Assembly (NCBI GenBank): GCA_030549335.1
Contig: CM060188.1
Location: 66,036,696 to 66,100,695 of the forward strand
Source of the DNA: Pontederia crassipes
Lineage: Eukaryota > Streptophyta > Magnoliopsida > Commelinales > Pontederiaceae
DNA: 64,000 nucleotides
Reading direction: 5' to 3'
In this document: piece after piece, positions 10,036-22,054 of the stretch
Layout of the letters: every line of letters begins with the position of its first letter
Position numbering within the stretch: position 1 is the first letter of the stretch
Translations under genes and position numbers: made by a program
The notes under the pieces: generated by a model
Told to the model about the DNA's origin: nothing
The model's database searches: none
What the model saw: only the letters and a program-made list of their open reading frames with translations

Positions 10036-13000
10036 TCAGTCTACAGTCATTGGCTGTGACATGCAACAACGAAAACGAGCTTTGCGGACAGTGCTTACTA
10101 TCTCCGTTTCTGCATTTTCAAGCATCCCGACAACTTCCGTAAAAGAGGGACGGACATCAGGGTTTGCATCCCAGCAACGAGTCATGATGTCGCCAAGTGC
10201 AGGGAGGCAGTCTTGCGGTACAACTGGTCGGTGACCCTTGTTAACAACAGCGAAAGCTGCTTGAACAGCTGTCATATTTTGGAATGGGAGCATGCCAGTA
10301 ATAAGCTCCCATAGGACAATGCCAAAGCTATAAACATCAACCTTCTGATTGTAAGGTCTGTGTTGGATCATCTCACTGCAAGGCAATCGAATTGTCAAAT
10401 TAGTAAGAAAATAGAAAAATAAAATCAATAACCAGAAGGCACATAACAAGAAAAAAATAAGCAAAGACAGTTCTTTTTATTGTTTTTGTATAACGATAAA
10501 GAAATTTCCTGTCATCAATTACCTAATTCGAAAACAATAATACAAGAAACACATACAAACAGAAATAAGCAGTGCATCTCTGAAAAAATAATGACCGGAA
10601 GTTCACATTAGAGAGTAAAAGGACTGACATGAACTATAATATGAGCCCGTAAACCATCCACAGATGTAGAGGATGTGTTGGACCAAATGCAACTGAAAAA
10701 CGCAGCCAGAGGAACCAATTTGCTCTATATAGTGTGAACAACTAAGATCAACTGGATTTCATGCCTAAAATAATTCATAGTCTTCCTAAAGACATATATA
10801 CAAATTAGATGCTCAAAATGAAAAGAATTAGAAGGCAAAATAATGTATTTAATATATATATATATAATATAAAAATACTATATGTATATATGTATATTAA
10901 GCATGCAATTGAAAAGACATTATAGATTAAGCATGCTTTTCTTAAGGACACTGATATATAATATCTCACTCAAGAAATGCATGTGTGATGTATAAATGTG
11001 GGACATGTGAAGGGATATTGCAGACACCATACAATCTTTAGTCATAAAGACAAATTTAGTGTAAGTAAAAGAGAAAGTGTAAGGAATGCTACATAGGACA
11101 CAGGTATATCACCCAAGAAATGCATTTGTGTGATGTATAAATGTGGGACATGTGACGGGATATTGCAGACACCATACAATCTTTCCAGTCATAAAGCCAA
11201 AGTCAGTTAAGTAAAAGAGAAGACGGTTAACCAGTATTACATTTTACCAGAAGTGAGGAAGAAGATGCAGATTATCATGCTATCCATTACATCATTATAC
11301 TAGAACTGTTTCCCAACCTAGTTTGTTTTTCATGGCTTGTTGTCATCCATTTTTTTATAGCAATGATCTAGTGATAAAAGGAGATGGTTTATAACATGTG
11401 TGTACTCTCTTTGTCCTTTGTTTTCAGAAATAGACCACCTTTATCATGGACACAGAGTATTTAGTAACCTTAATACAGATTTTCCAGTCAAGGTACATAG
11501 AGAATGCGTAGCTGAAGTCAAAATATGAATATTTGAAAGGAACATGGCCATATAGGATACTTCTGGCATAAAGTAAAGCAATCCAGTACATGCATGGTGA
11601 ACTGATTAAATGCAGTATAAACTGCACAGGAAGCAACAAGAAAGATCATACAATCAAACTGGCCATGATATGTTGAAGAGATGCAATCAAGGTATGTGGA
11701 AGAAGAATATGGCAAAGGCCGGCCAAAATATATTATCACAATTGAGTTCGGTATCATTTGAGGAAAACATGAGATAGATTAACAATGAAGCAGTCATTTA
11801 ATCTGTATTAAAAGTAAAGCATGGTTTAGAAGAACCTCTAGCCATTTCTATAAGTAAGAAAGCAAAATGAAGTCTTTTAAATGAGGCAGATGCTTCCTAT
11901 CTTTTGGGAAGGAAAGGAAAGGCTACTGAGCTTGGACAGCCATCTACTTCTTGCCTTTGTTTGCAAGAAAAGTTAGTCTAATACAAGTATCCCTAGTTCT
12001 ATGTGTTACCATTTTAGTTGGTGATTAAACATGAAAGACCCAGATAAGCCTAAATTAACAAGCATCAGGCTGATCCAGCATGTCTCCTGACATTACCTTA
12101 AAAACAAACTTGATAACCAAACAAAAGTGGAAACATGTTATCGATTTTTGTCTTTGATTAAGAATTGTCTCTAGACAGTTTTAAAATGCATTAAAAATAT
12201 AAATGAAATGTGATCATATGAGACAAGGTTTAATGTTAACTTCCTGACATGATCCTTACACTTCCATGTTATTCATTTCAAAAAAAAAAAAAAGAGAAAC
12301 TTCCGCGTTATCCTAGCAAAGTTGGCTATGAATTTAGCTTTAGTTCTTAATATATCAACCTTTTTACACTATGATAGCATTTATAATTGTAATCGGAAGA
12401 CAACATCTGTTATTTTCGATAAACATAATGTATAGTGGACAATAGGAATCAAGCATAATTCAAGAGCACATGTTTCAACCGGAACATGAAAGAGCATTAC
12501 ATGACTTCCCCTCATGTTATTGAACAAGTTTTGCACATCTGTGGCAAGATTACTGCAATAGTGGACACTAGAAATCAAGCCTAATTCAATAGCCCTCACT
12601 TCAAACAAGGCTCCTTGACCCTTCCTCATGTTATTGAATTAGTTTTCTATCATTGTGGAAAGATGGCGGCAATATTTTCCTAGCCACCCTATTTTAGAAG
12701 AAAGAGTTCAATATCATTGTGAAGCTTCTTGCACAAGTGCAATGAATCACACCAAGTTGGTACCAAATGTGATTCAAGATAATAAGCATGTCTTGAAGTG
12801 GTGATAAGTGCCACTATGATAATCATGACTAAAAATGACCATGATTTCTAGTAAAAACAATGTAAACCATCTGTTTCAGTCTAGAAATATGTGAATCTCG
12901 GATGGCACAACATTATCTTGTGAGTGTCCCCATCACGGACTAGATTAGTCGAGGTGCTAATAGTCCCAGATCACTAGTTCCACCCAAAAAAAGTTTTAGA

Positions 13001-15876
13001 TGGCACGACATGGTGTTAGTCTTTGAATTGTGCTATAAAGTCAGTCTAAACAATGTAGGCCATCAATTGTAAGCAAGCTAGAAGGTTCTCTAGATATTGT
13101 GGCCTATATTTATAACTTCAAGCCTTATTAGAAAAAAAGTTTTCTACCGAAAAAAAAGCTATTTTCAATGCTTAAAGTTTGTCGGCATGCACTATGCCAG
13201 CGCTCGCCTGCCTGGTAATATGTTTACACGTGCTAAACAGCACATAATTTTGCATCAATAGATCATCTGCGAGTGTGCCAACCATTCAACACATCCTGTA
13301 TAAAAATGCCCATTATAAGACGATATGCTTGAGTATTCACAATCTTGAAATCCTCCAATCTTATTTGTGGGATCCAATTGACAGCCAAGTGTATACAAGA
13401 CCCTGACACTAGCTAGTGAAATAAATTATCCTCAGACATTTTACCATAAATAGAACACGAAACATCATAGTGGGCTGCCACTTTAAACTATATAATTGGG
13501 TAAGTAGGTGTACACGCAGGAGCCCTGAAAAAATTTATCTGAAGCGTTCCCCTCGTCAACCATATTATCATGCAATCAAACAGCAGATCTTCTGGCCGGG
13601 CTTCACCATCACTTATTAACCTGAGTATACCTTCCTCACTGAATATTGTCTGGCATTCCAAATCCTTTTTTTTTTTTTAGGAGGAAGGCATTCCAAATCC
13701 ATGAAGGTGGATTGGATGCATCAGGTGCACAACACTCAATCCGTCACAACACTCAGTCTGGATTGATTCATGATTATGTTAACCGATAAAGTATCATAAA
13801 CAAAAGTAGTTTTCTTTAGATTGTCCTAATACTATATTTTTTCCTTTAAATATTATACCTTGTTCACAATACATGTCCGTTAAGCATTAATTAATGACAT
13901 AATGGAGGAAATTAACATTATGGGCATAAGGAGTCAAGGATTGATGTGCTTTATAGTATAAATGGAATCAGATGGAAGATCCAATTTCTCGATATTTGGA
14001 CAACTAAGTTTTACTATGACCACTTTCTCTTACGATTGACTTAAAAACTAAGGCATGCAATTAAGAGAAGGATCAGATCTGACAACTGCAATGTACATTT
14101 ATGTCCTGAAGTGCACAACACTCTCAATGTATCATTTATTTCTCCCATAAGACAGCATCATTGGATTAATAATCATGAACAAGCCATGTTAATACCAACC
14201 CTCCATCAACAACCTTTGTTGAGATGGTAATGTTGCATTTGAATCACTCATTCCTATGGTTTTGGACAAATCAATTTCCACGAAGAACTCCAACTATTCA
14301 TGCAGAGCAAGGAACCTGATTACAGAATAAGCAAAACTTCAAGCACAAGTAGTGCCAGCTGTCCACTTCTTTCTCTTCAACAATCATAAGTATCAGAATC
14401 CACATCTGAAGTTGCAATCTCAATACTTCAGAAAATGAACACACAGAAATTTTCCTAAAAAAAAATCGAAAACAGAAATATGTTTCACCATTATGAATTG
14501 CTGAGAATATTTGATGATTGGAAATCATTGTAGCAGAAAGCATGTGACTGAATGATTAACACCAAGAAACTATTGCAGAATACGTATACATGAAGTATTT
14601 GCTCAATGCTGGGAAACCATTGCATGCATGCCGAACAAATGAAACACAAAGAACCAATGCATCCACCAAAGGAGTATTTCTAGAAGCAAGAGATCAGCAT
14701 TTTAGCTATCATATTTCTTAATCAGGAATAAAAGGACAAATTCACAGTTGGTTGAGTAAATCTGTGAATTGCAGAAGTGAAGTATGTCAAGACATGACTG
14801 AGGTACTGCATTGAATATAAATGAATATAATGAAGCTTCCAGGATAAAGCCAACTATCAACTTCAAGTCGGGGATGGGCTTAATTAAATCATGGTCATAA
14901 AAGAATGACCAAATAATGGGAATATTTGATCATTGGGTAACAATAGATATAAGTATGATGCAAGCTAAATACTTACGGAGCCATCCAACGATATGTTCCA
15001 GTCTCTGGTGTCATCCCCTCAGTCTGAACTTCAATGCGGGCAACACCAAAGTCTGCAATTTTTATGGACTTATCTGCGGATATTAGAAGGTTATCCGATT
15101 TCAAGTCCCTGTGAATGAAGCCTAGTCCATGCACATAAGCCATACCCCTGGCAACATCAAGAGCCTGTCTGACTGCCAGCTTTAGTGGCACTGACCTGTT
15201 TTGCCTCAGTTAAGAATTGCCTGACCGAACCACCCTTTGCATATTCAGTGACAATGCACCACACAACAGGCTTCCTGCATGCGCCAATAAATCTTACAAT
15301 GTTTGGATGCCTCAAGGTGGCTAGCATCATAACTTCCTGCACAAATTGCTGCTCCATCAACTGTGCTCTCTCTAGATCATTCTCTGGCCTCTCGAGCAGC
15401 TTAATTGCAACGTCCTCCCCGTTATAAGTACCCTTGTAAAGTTTACCAAAAGCACCTTGAGCAAAAGGCTTCCCCATATTAAGCTTCCCAAGATCAATGG
15501 TCCAATCTTCATACCCTTGAAGTGTTTCAGTTGGGTACCGAGTATCCATCACGGCATGCGCTAAGGCGTCATCAGTCAGACCATGTGCGACCCTGCCAGG
15601 ACGCAAGACACTGTGGCCCACTGAGTAGTTTGGGGTGGAAATTGTATGGAGGCCAGGGTGGTTGAGCATTCCAGCATGCGAATCACTTGACCCAACACTA
15701 CTGGCATCCCTTGACATAGCAACAGAACCCCCATTGGTGGTGGTCTGCATGCTGTCTATCGACATATTGGATCCCTCGCCAATCTTCCGATAATAAGCCA
15801 TATCATAGAAGTTGCCTCCATGGTTGATATCGCCACCTCCACTCATGATCTCGGCAAACTTAGCACCCTCCACCAT
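10036..15876 (-). CDS. Raf-like (group C, STY/HT1-type) Ser/Thr-Tyr protein kinase, frame-broken
   Basis: A cytosolic MAPKKK-like kinase of the plant Raf C group. Coding exon 1 runs 15876 down to 14977 and exon 2 runs 10375 down to 10036, with a 4601-bp GTAAGT...TTGCAG intron splitting the Pro codon before the Glu of the APE motif. ATG at 15876 gives [11 protein letters not shown], the family N-terminus. Next come a Ser-rich region ([20 protein letters not shown]), the glycine loop [15 protein letters not shown], the ATP lysine in VAIKLLE, the catalytic [11 protein letters not shown] in [17 protein letters not shown], and the C-terminus [14 protein letters not shown]. At 15204-15207 the frame slips: family members have two basic residues between FLT and QNR (six bases), but only four bases are here. 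Exon lengths sum to 1240; adding two would give 413 residues, the expected length. Either an assembly error or a real lesion. Confidence 0.88.
10972..11205. repeat. Direct duplication inside the kinase intron
   Basis: GATGTATAAATGTGGGACAT and the following GGGATATTGCAGACACCAT occur twice, about 140 bp apart (starting near 10987 and 11133), with a few mismatches. Likely an old tandem duplication. Confidence 0.8.
12434..12690. repeat. 128-bp direct duplication inside the kinase intron
   Basis: GTGGACAATAGGAATCAAGC at 12434 matches GTGGACACTAGAAATCAAGC at 12562, and both are followed by CTTCCCCTCATGTTATTGAA-like runs. The copies are clearly diverged. Confidence 0.75.
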
Positions 15877-15942
15877 CTCCAATTAAATCACCCAATTCGA
15901 GTCCTTTAATCTCCAAGTCCTTTCGCCCACTCAGACAACAAT

Positions 15943-16263
15943 CTGCAAGTACCCAATCATGCACATAGTTAGAACCTTTTACATGAAACATTTCAACTTT
16001 ATTCAGTATCACTCGGACCAACACCAGAATCAAAAGTGGAGCAACAACCAACTGTAATCATTCTACTATTCTCGTAGTTACTGACCCAAAGGTCATAAGA
16101 TTAGCTAAACTACGACTGTAGCCACAAACTCTTAGATTACGACATGATAAGCACCCAAAGAATCAACAAAAGGCAACTAAAGGTATTATTATGACAGAAA
16201 CGGCATGAAACAAATCACATGGAGGAATTCACGCGAGGAGCTACCGAATGAAGCGAAATTTAC
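15943..16263 (-). other. Probable 5' leader intron of the Raf-like kinase gene
   Basis: On the minus strand GTCGAG|GTAAAT (donor at 16263) and TTGCAG|ATTG (acceptor at 15943) bound a 321-bp AT-rich segment between the start codon and a GC-rich upstream segment. Introns in the 5' leader are common in this kinase group. The splice signals are good, but only transcript data could prove use. Confidence 0.6.
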
Positions 16264-16440
16264 CTCGACTGAGAGGGCTTTCCAAGCGAGAACGGGGGTG
16301 CGGAAGACGAGTGGAGGATCGCCGGGATCGGAGGAGGAGGAGCTGCAGAAATGGATAGGATAAGGATCTCGTACACCCCTCCCGAACCCCTCTTCTTCTT
16401 GGAGACGAACGGGGGGAGAGAGAGAGACGAAGACCAGTAA
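16264..16440 (-). other. Probable first (non-coding) exon of the Raf-like kinase gene
   Basis: GC-rich and, on the minus strand, CT-rich (GA repeats on the plus strand near 16410-16435), typical of plant 5' untranslated exons. It joins the donor at 16263. AT-rich promoter-like DNA follows to 16718, where the LINE begins; a TATA-like string lies near 16570-16590 on the minus strand. The transcription start is not determinable by eye. Confidence 0.5.
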
Positions 16441-16718
16441 GCGGAGAGGAAAGCAGTAAAATCCAGTCGTTTTTGTTGCCTCCTTTTTTGTTTATTTCCC
16501 TCTTTACCCCTCTCTCATCTCCCTTTTTATTTCTTTTTACTCATTTTTTAATTGTTTATTAAGTGTTTTACACATATTAATAAAAAATATAAAAGATACA
16601 AAATAAATAAATAAATGAAAGAACATAAAAGCTAAGAGAAGAAATGTCCTTTGAGGTGATAAATATGTATTTTTACTATTAATAAAATCAATTTAAGAGA
16701 ATAAAGTGAAAATAATCT

Positions 16719-17654
16719 GAGTTGCGGCTATGGTTCCGCGGATTCGCCCTCTCATGATTCCTTCCCTTGGCTCGGGGGAGAACTTCTCCTTTTGGCAGCA
16801 TACCTGGTCCCTTGGAGGCTCCCTCGTAGAGGCTTTTTCCCGCCTCTGGGCCTGACAACATCTCCCCAGGCCACAGTAGCTCAGATTTGGACGGAGGAGG
16901 GGGGGACGGGATCTGCCGCTTGGTCTCTCGATTTTAGGTCATACCTATCTAACCAGCGCTTCACGGAGTTTCTTGCACTTCAGCAGCGTCTGGCAGGTCT
17001 ATGCCCGGACAAGTCCAGGATGGATGGTTGGGTTTGGCTGTCGGAGTCTTTCTCCACTCGAAATCTTTACATCCGCTTCCTCCCCACTACCATTTTGCCA
17101 AAGGATTTTACGACTGATTGTAGACTTATTTGACAGACCCGTATCCCGCTGAAGGTCAAGATTTTTGCTTGGCTTTTATGACGCGGTCGCCTCCTCACTA
17201 GGAGCTATAGGGCGAGATGGCACCAAATGGCGACACATTGTGCGTTCTATGCGGTGCGGCAATGGAGAACATACCTCACCTTTTTTCCGACTGTGCGACA
17301 TCCTTAAGTATCTAGCAATGGACGAGCATTGCGAGCCTTCTTGCTTCAAACCTTGAGACCATGTGGCAGACTCTCTGGGGCCTCATTTGTCAGAGGCAGT
17401 ATTGGAGAGTGCCACTGGCAACTTTTGTGGCCGGTGCCTGGGCCATTTGGCTGCAGCGCAATCGAATCATTTTTATGAGGAGAGTTGCCAACCCGAGCGT
17501 GTTGTACACCATATCTCCTATCTTACATGGGAGTGGGATTTTGGTTAGGTTGGAGTCCTCTTTTTATCCCCTTCTTACTCATTATATTTGTATACCTTTT
17601 CACAGTTGGATGACAATCACAAATCTGATGATCATCCTTTTTCTTCTAAAAAAG
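16719..17654 (+). mobile_element. 5'-truncated LINE (L1-type) retrotransposon insertion
   Basis: This 936-bp insert is flanked by a 16-bp target duplication with one mismatch: AAAGTGAAAATAATCT (16703-16718) and AAAGTGGAAATAATCT (17655-17670). It ends in the short A-rich tail CTAAAAAAG. Frames inside encode the C-terminal part of a LINE reverse transcriptase: a DGWVWL...FSTRNLY segment (about 17020-17070), then the zf-RVT motif CVLCGAAMENIPHLFSDC (about 17239-17292), then WAIWLQRNRIIF (about 17440-17475). Several frameshifts and a stop break it. The 5' truncation, A-tail and long duplication are all hallmarks of target-primed reverse transcription. It lies about 280 bp upstream of the Raf-like kinase leader, in the opposite orientation. 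Confidence 0.9.
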
Positions 17655-17670
17655 AAAGTGGAAATAATCT

Positions 17671-17762
17671 TTCATTAAAATAATTTTAATCTTTAACTAT
17701 AAATCATAAAAGTAGGAGAAGTATAGAATAGTCATCAAGAAAACATTAAAAGTCTTGTAAAA

Positions 17763-17793
<31 letters not shown>

Positions 17794-18215
17794 AATCGGT
17801 AGTAATAGTTGCAAGGCCTTTTTTGATTATCCGCTGACTACCTTTTTTTACAAGGACATTAATTGAATATTTAACTTTTATTTTATTCTTATCTTATGTT
17901 TATATAAAGTCATGCGCAATAGTTTCAAATTTCTGTCAACCGAACATTGTTGTTTATCTTCTTTTTTTTCTTATTTATTTTTTTATCATCAGTTTTTTAG
18001 AATCATTATGTGAATATGTAAAGGTACCATTATGTAAGAGTAATTATTCTTAAACAGAGAAATTATTTTTTTACACCATTTTTTTAATTCGATGATTGAA
18101 ATTTTAATGACAAGAATCTTTTCAGAGACGAAAAAACCTGTTAGGTTTAAAAAAGAAACTTTCCCATTTCCACATCTCAAAACCACGTTCGGAACAAAAG
18201 GCATACATATGTAAA
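17671..18215. other. AT-rich intergenic spacer with (TAA)n microsatellite
   Basis: Contains an AAT/TAA microsatellite at about 17758-17797. Otherwise A/T-rich without genes or repeat ends. GTAAA at 18211-18215 is the probable target duplication of the copia element that follows. Confidence 0.7.
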
Positions 18216-18578
18216 TGTTAATAATGTTTTGTATCCTATCTCAATTGAAAATCCTCCAAGACAGTCCAAAGTAAAAGGTGATCTCGCACAAGTTTCGTGA
18301 AAATTTTATGAGGTATTCTGTATGTGATTCGAAATTGATTTAATTTCTTTTCACAAGATACGTGTCATAATTTTGAAAGATTAATTCAGAGTTCTAATTA
18401 GTATGAAATTTTTATTATCTGTAAAGGAAGTACTTATATAAACTTCTTAGGATTCCGAACAGAAAGTGATCTGATTTGTAATCTTCTTTTATTTTTTCAT
18501 CTAATAAAATTTTGTGTCACCTTAATTTCTCACTTTTTTCTTATGATCCATAATCTCTCTCGTGCAAAAATTCTAACA
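18216..18578 (+). repeat. 5' LTR of the copia element
   Basis: 363 bp, TGTTAATAATG...TTCTAACA. It shares CAAGTTTCGTG/TATGTGTG-type middle sequence, GGATTAATTCA and ATCTAATAAAATTTTG with the 3' LTR at 22055. Confidence 0.8.
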
Positions 18579-18634
18579 AATTGATATCAACGTGAGGCTT
18601 CATCATCGATCCTCCAGCAGCTGACATCGCACAA

Positions 18635-19310
18635 CATGAAAATTGAGAAATTCACGGGATGTAATAGTCTTAGTCTCTGGCAGATCAAAATGTGGGCACT
18701 TCTGAAATAACAAGGAGTTTGGGTGTCGCTCGCGAACGTGTCAAAGAACAAATCAAAGAAGGAAGACTCAAAGGACAAAGAAAAAGAGATAGACCTCGCA
18801 AATTTGATAGCATAGGAGGAGAAGGCGCACTCTACGCGGACGAGGTGATTATTGAAGTCGTTGAAAAAATGACGTCTGGTCTGTGGTCGAAACTTGAGAG
18901 TTTTTACATGACCAAGTCTCTGACCAATAAATTGTTGTTGAAGCAACGTTTGTTCGCCCTCTGTATGCAAGAAGGTACCTCTGAAAGATCATCTTGATCA
19001 AATGAATACTCTATTGATGAAATTACGAAACGTAAATGTGAAGATTGATGATGAAGATGTTGCCCTACTTTTATTGGTGTCTCTTCCTTTGAAATTTCAT
19101 TCAACTCACCGTCGGAAGAGACACAATTACTCTAGAAAAAGTAAAATCGATTTTTCATAGTCGTGCACCACAGAGAAGGAACATCATTCAAACCCTAAGA
19201 AGGGTAAGCCGAAAAAGAAGAACGTCAATTCGAATGACATCTGCAACTATTAAAAGAACTTTGTCAATGAAATAAGTATTGCCCCAAGAAGAAAAAAAAG
19301 GACATGGTTG
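18635..19310 (+). pseudogene. copia gag remnant
   Basis: Broken frames give KIEKFTGCNSLSLWQIKMW at about 18638, the start of the UBN2-type copia gag domain. Later come QMNTLLMKLRNVNVKIDDED and LLLVSLPLKF (about 18998-19095), then a basic linker (NPKKGKPKKKN). The CCHC knuckle is reduced. At least three stops or frameshifts lie inside. Confidence 0.75.
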
Positions 19311-19439
19311 CTATAGTAGTACACTAGAGTAGCGAATCTGATGATGACAATTTGACTCTCATGATGTCTAATCAGAGATATTTGAAGGAGAGTTAGGTTC
19401 CTATCATATGACTTTACAGAATGAGTGATTCTCAACTTA

Positions 19440-19680
19440 TCAAAAGATTGATGGTGGAAACATCATCATGGGAATTAATGCAGCCTATAAAATAGTTGGA
19501 ATCGGCTCAATTCAGATCAGAACACATGACAATCGGGTGAGAACACTGAAAAAAGTCCATCATATTTCATAATTGAAGAAAAATCTAATATCATTAAGAG
19601 TCCTGGACTCCAAAAGATGTCAGATGGATGCTACAGGAGATGTCAGATGGATGCTACAGGAGGTGTTCTCATAGTTAGCT
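19440..19680 (+). pseudogene. copia protease / GAG-pre-integrase remnant
   Basis: The frame reads KIVGIGSIQIRTHDNRVRTL then KKVHHISYLKKNLISLRVLD, the conserved segment between protease and integrase in copia polyproteins. It is followed by a 20-bp direct repeat (GATGTCAGATGGATGCTACA twice at about 19616-19660), after which copia homology stops. Confidence 0.7.
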
Positions 19681-19754
19681 TGGTGACATTGAAGTCATGA
19701 GAGGAGTCACGAGAGGAGTTAGGCAAAAGTCCTTGTACATGTAAAATTATCATC

Positions 19755-20611
19755 ATATATAAAAGAGGGCTAGTGGAGCTCCAAAAAGTATGAGAATGTA
19801 TAAAAAAGTATTATTCTGAACCTTGGTGAATTAGGTAATTAAATTCTTAGGGGATTCTTACTTGACGATCTAAGGACAACTGCTATGAAATCCATCGGTC
19901 GAAAGCTCGTTACATGAACCACCTTGCGCAATATGGAGAAATAAAGTACCAAATAAAAAAAAAGAAGTGAAAGAAAAAGAAGTGGAAAAAAGTAATGATG
20001 ATGAAAAGTTTCTAAGTGAAAAAATATAATAGCAATAAATAAAAGCTCATATTACACTTGCATATTCAATATTGATATTTTTTATTTTCAAAAATTATTT
20101 TCTTACTATTCAGAGTTGAATTCGGAATTTAAAAATGTCTTTCATTAAGAAATTTCATAAAGCTAGGTTATTATGAAAAGTGGTTAGACACTTAGACGAT
20201 GAATGTATAAAATATAGTACTAAGAAAAGTAGTTGAGTGGCAAGGTGGAAGCAATGATTAACCATTTTGGTTGGAGCTTTGCTTTGAACTTTGCTTGAGG
20301 ACAAACGAGTATTTAAGTTTGGAGGAATTTGATGCATGCAAAATATAACATATAATTAGACAAGCATATAATCACATTTTGATTCATTTTCATATAACAT
20401 GCATTATTTTATGGTCTTATTTGCTTTAACTTTATAAAAATAGAAATCTATAATAACTTTTCTACATGAGAAATTTGAAGAAGACATCCTCATGAATCAG
20501 CCAGAGAGTTTCTCTATTCCAGATAAAGAAGATCAAGTTTGCAGGTTGAAGAAGTCAAGCAATCATCGAGGCAGCGGTACAAGAGATTCGATAATTTTAT
20601 AATAAGTAAGG
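19755..20611 (+). mobile_element. Athila-type 3' internal/LTR fragment inside the copia element
   Basis: This block shares its order of motifs with 32390-33450: CTAGTGGAGCTCCAA-like start, GATTCTTACTTGACGATCTAAGGACAACTGC region, CGAAAGCTCGTTAC, then GCTTTGCTTTGAACTTTGCTTGAGGACAAACGAG. It ends in a polypurine-like TTTGGAGGAATT and an LTR start TGATGCATGC at 20330. Only about 280 bp of that LTR is present before copia reverse-transcriptase sequence resumes. Confidence 0.65.
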
Positions 20612-22020
20612 AATTCAACAGGAGCCCTATTATTGTGTCTATCACAAGAAGTTAGAGGGTGATTCCACCATCTATGTGCTCTTGTACGTTGATGATATGT
20701 TGATTGCTTCTAGGAATATGGAAGATATTCAGAATTTGAAAAAGCTCCTTAGAGATCGTTTGGTTAGAGAATTTTTTAGAAAGGATAACAAATTTTATTC
20801 TAAAGAATATCATATTCTAATTATATTCTTATTCTGCTTCTTATTTGGTTGAAAAGAATAAATTTAATATTTTTATAATAAAAATATTTTAATATAAATA
20901 ATTTACATTTATTATTATTATAATACAAAATATAATATAATAATATATAGTTAAATAATGAAAAATAAAAAATGGAAAAAAGGAGAATATCTTTATTCAT
21001 AGAATAAATATATTCTTTATTTTGTACGAAAATGGGTGATTTCACATAATTCGAGGTGGTTTTGTTGAAAACGAAATTTGATGGTGTTATTCCTATTCCG
21101 TATTGTGTTTGGTTGTATTATCAGGAATATCCAGATATTCTATCCTTTATCCATGAACCAAACGACGCCTTAATGCAGAATTCGATATGAAAGATCTTGG
21201 TGCAGCAAAAAAAATTAAAAATTGAGATTTACAGGGATCGTGTAAAGGGTAAACTCTTTCTGTCTCATAAAAAGTTACATTCAAAAGATTTTATTCAGGT
21301 TCAGTATGTCTATATCGAAGACCTTAAGTACTCTATCAGCTTCAAATATGCACATTTTTGCAATCGAACTTATGTATGATGAAAAAAAGGAATACTGTCT
21401 CGAGTTCCATATGCCAATGCAGTCAAAAGCTTAATGTATGCTATGATATGCACAAGACCTGATATTGTGCATGTTGTTAGTGTGGTTAATAGATTCATGA
21501 GCAATACAGAGAAGGAGCATTGGCAGTCAATAAAGCGTATCTTCCGATATGTGAGAGGAACATCTGACATTGACCTCATTTATAGAAGTGGTAAAAAAGT
21601 GTTTGGTTGCATGCAGACTCAAATTATGTTGCAAATGTTGATGGGAGAAGATTGAAAGGTTATGTTTTCACTTTTGACAGTTCTATTATTAATTGGAAAT
21701 ACATTCTAGCCATATGTTATATTGTCTACCATTGAGATAGTATACATGGCATTGACAAAAGCTGCTAAGGAAAATATCTGGTTAAAAGACCTTAACAAGA
21801 TCATGCTATAGTGTATTGTGATAGTTTAAGTACAATATACTTAGCCAAGAATCAAGTGCATCATGAAAGAACCAAACACATCGACGTCATTCATCGCTTC
21901 ATCCATAATGAGAAGAGGATCAATGTGAAGAAGGTCGATAATCTAACAAATATGTTAATCAAGTCGGTTCCTACTAGCAAGTTTCAATATTATTTGGATT
22001 TGCTAAATATTGATAGTTGG
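20612..22020 (+). pseudogene. copia reverse transcriptase and RNase H remnant
   Basis: The reading GFNRSPYYCVYHKK...YVLLYVDDMLIAS (about 20612-20715) is the copia reverse-transcriptase core; YVDDM holds two catalytic aspartates. The frame is split by the MITE at 20752-21169 and resumes with AEFDMKDLG. Beyond it are SLMYAMICTRPDIVHVVSVVNRFMSN (about 21430-21505), KRIFRYVRGT, and the RNase H end KHIDVIHRFIHNE with VDNLTNMLIKSV (about 21865-21975). Frameshifts near 21200-21420 and 21650-21800 break it. Confidence 0.8.
20752..21169. mobile_element. 418-bp Tourist-like MITE
   Basis: The insert is flanked by TTA at 20749-20751 and 21170-21172. Removing it rejoins the copia reverse-transcriptase frame exactly. 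Its ends share the inverted CGTTTGGTT / AACCAAACG (20757-20765 and 21156-21164). A TTA target and a GGCGTCGTTTGG-like terminus fit PIF/Harbinger MITEs. The interior is very AT-rich and non-coding. Confidence 0.85.
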
Positions 22021-22054
22021 TAGTAGTCACAAGTTGGGATAGGCGGCAGTAGAG

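Larger units (their letters stand above)
10376..14976 (-). other. 4.6-kb intron of the Raf-like kinase gene
   Basis: Bounded by GTAAGT (14976 downwards) and TTGCAG (ending at 10376) on the minus strand. Mostly AT-rich, with no transposon ends or coding frames recognised. It holds two direct duplications, listed separately. It is far longer than the second intron of this gene. Confidence 0.75.

Noticed and set aside
10036..10464. Last kinase exon extended upstream to 10464
   Set aside because: A TTGCAG acceptor at 10376 joins in phase to the exon ending ...WMAP; the residues before it are AT-derived intron translation.
15877..15882. Start of the Raf-like kinase two codons earlier
   Set aside because: The codon at 15882 is TTG; the first ATG is at 15876 and gives the usual N-terminus.
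18587..19104. Minus-strand open frames across the copia gag
   Set aside because: The plus-strand reading has clear copia gag motifs; the opposite frames have none.
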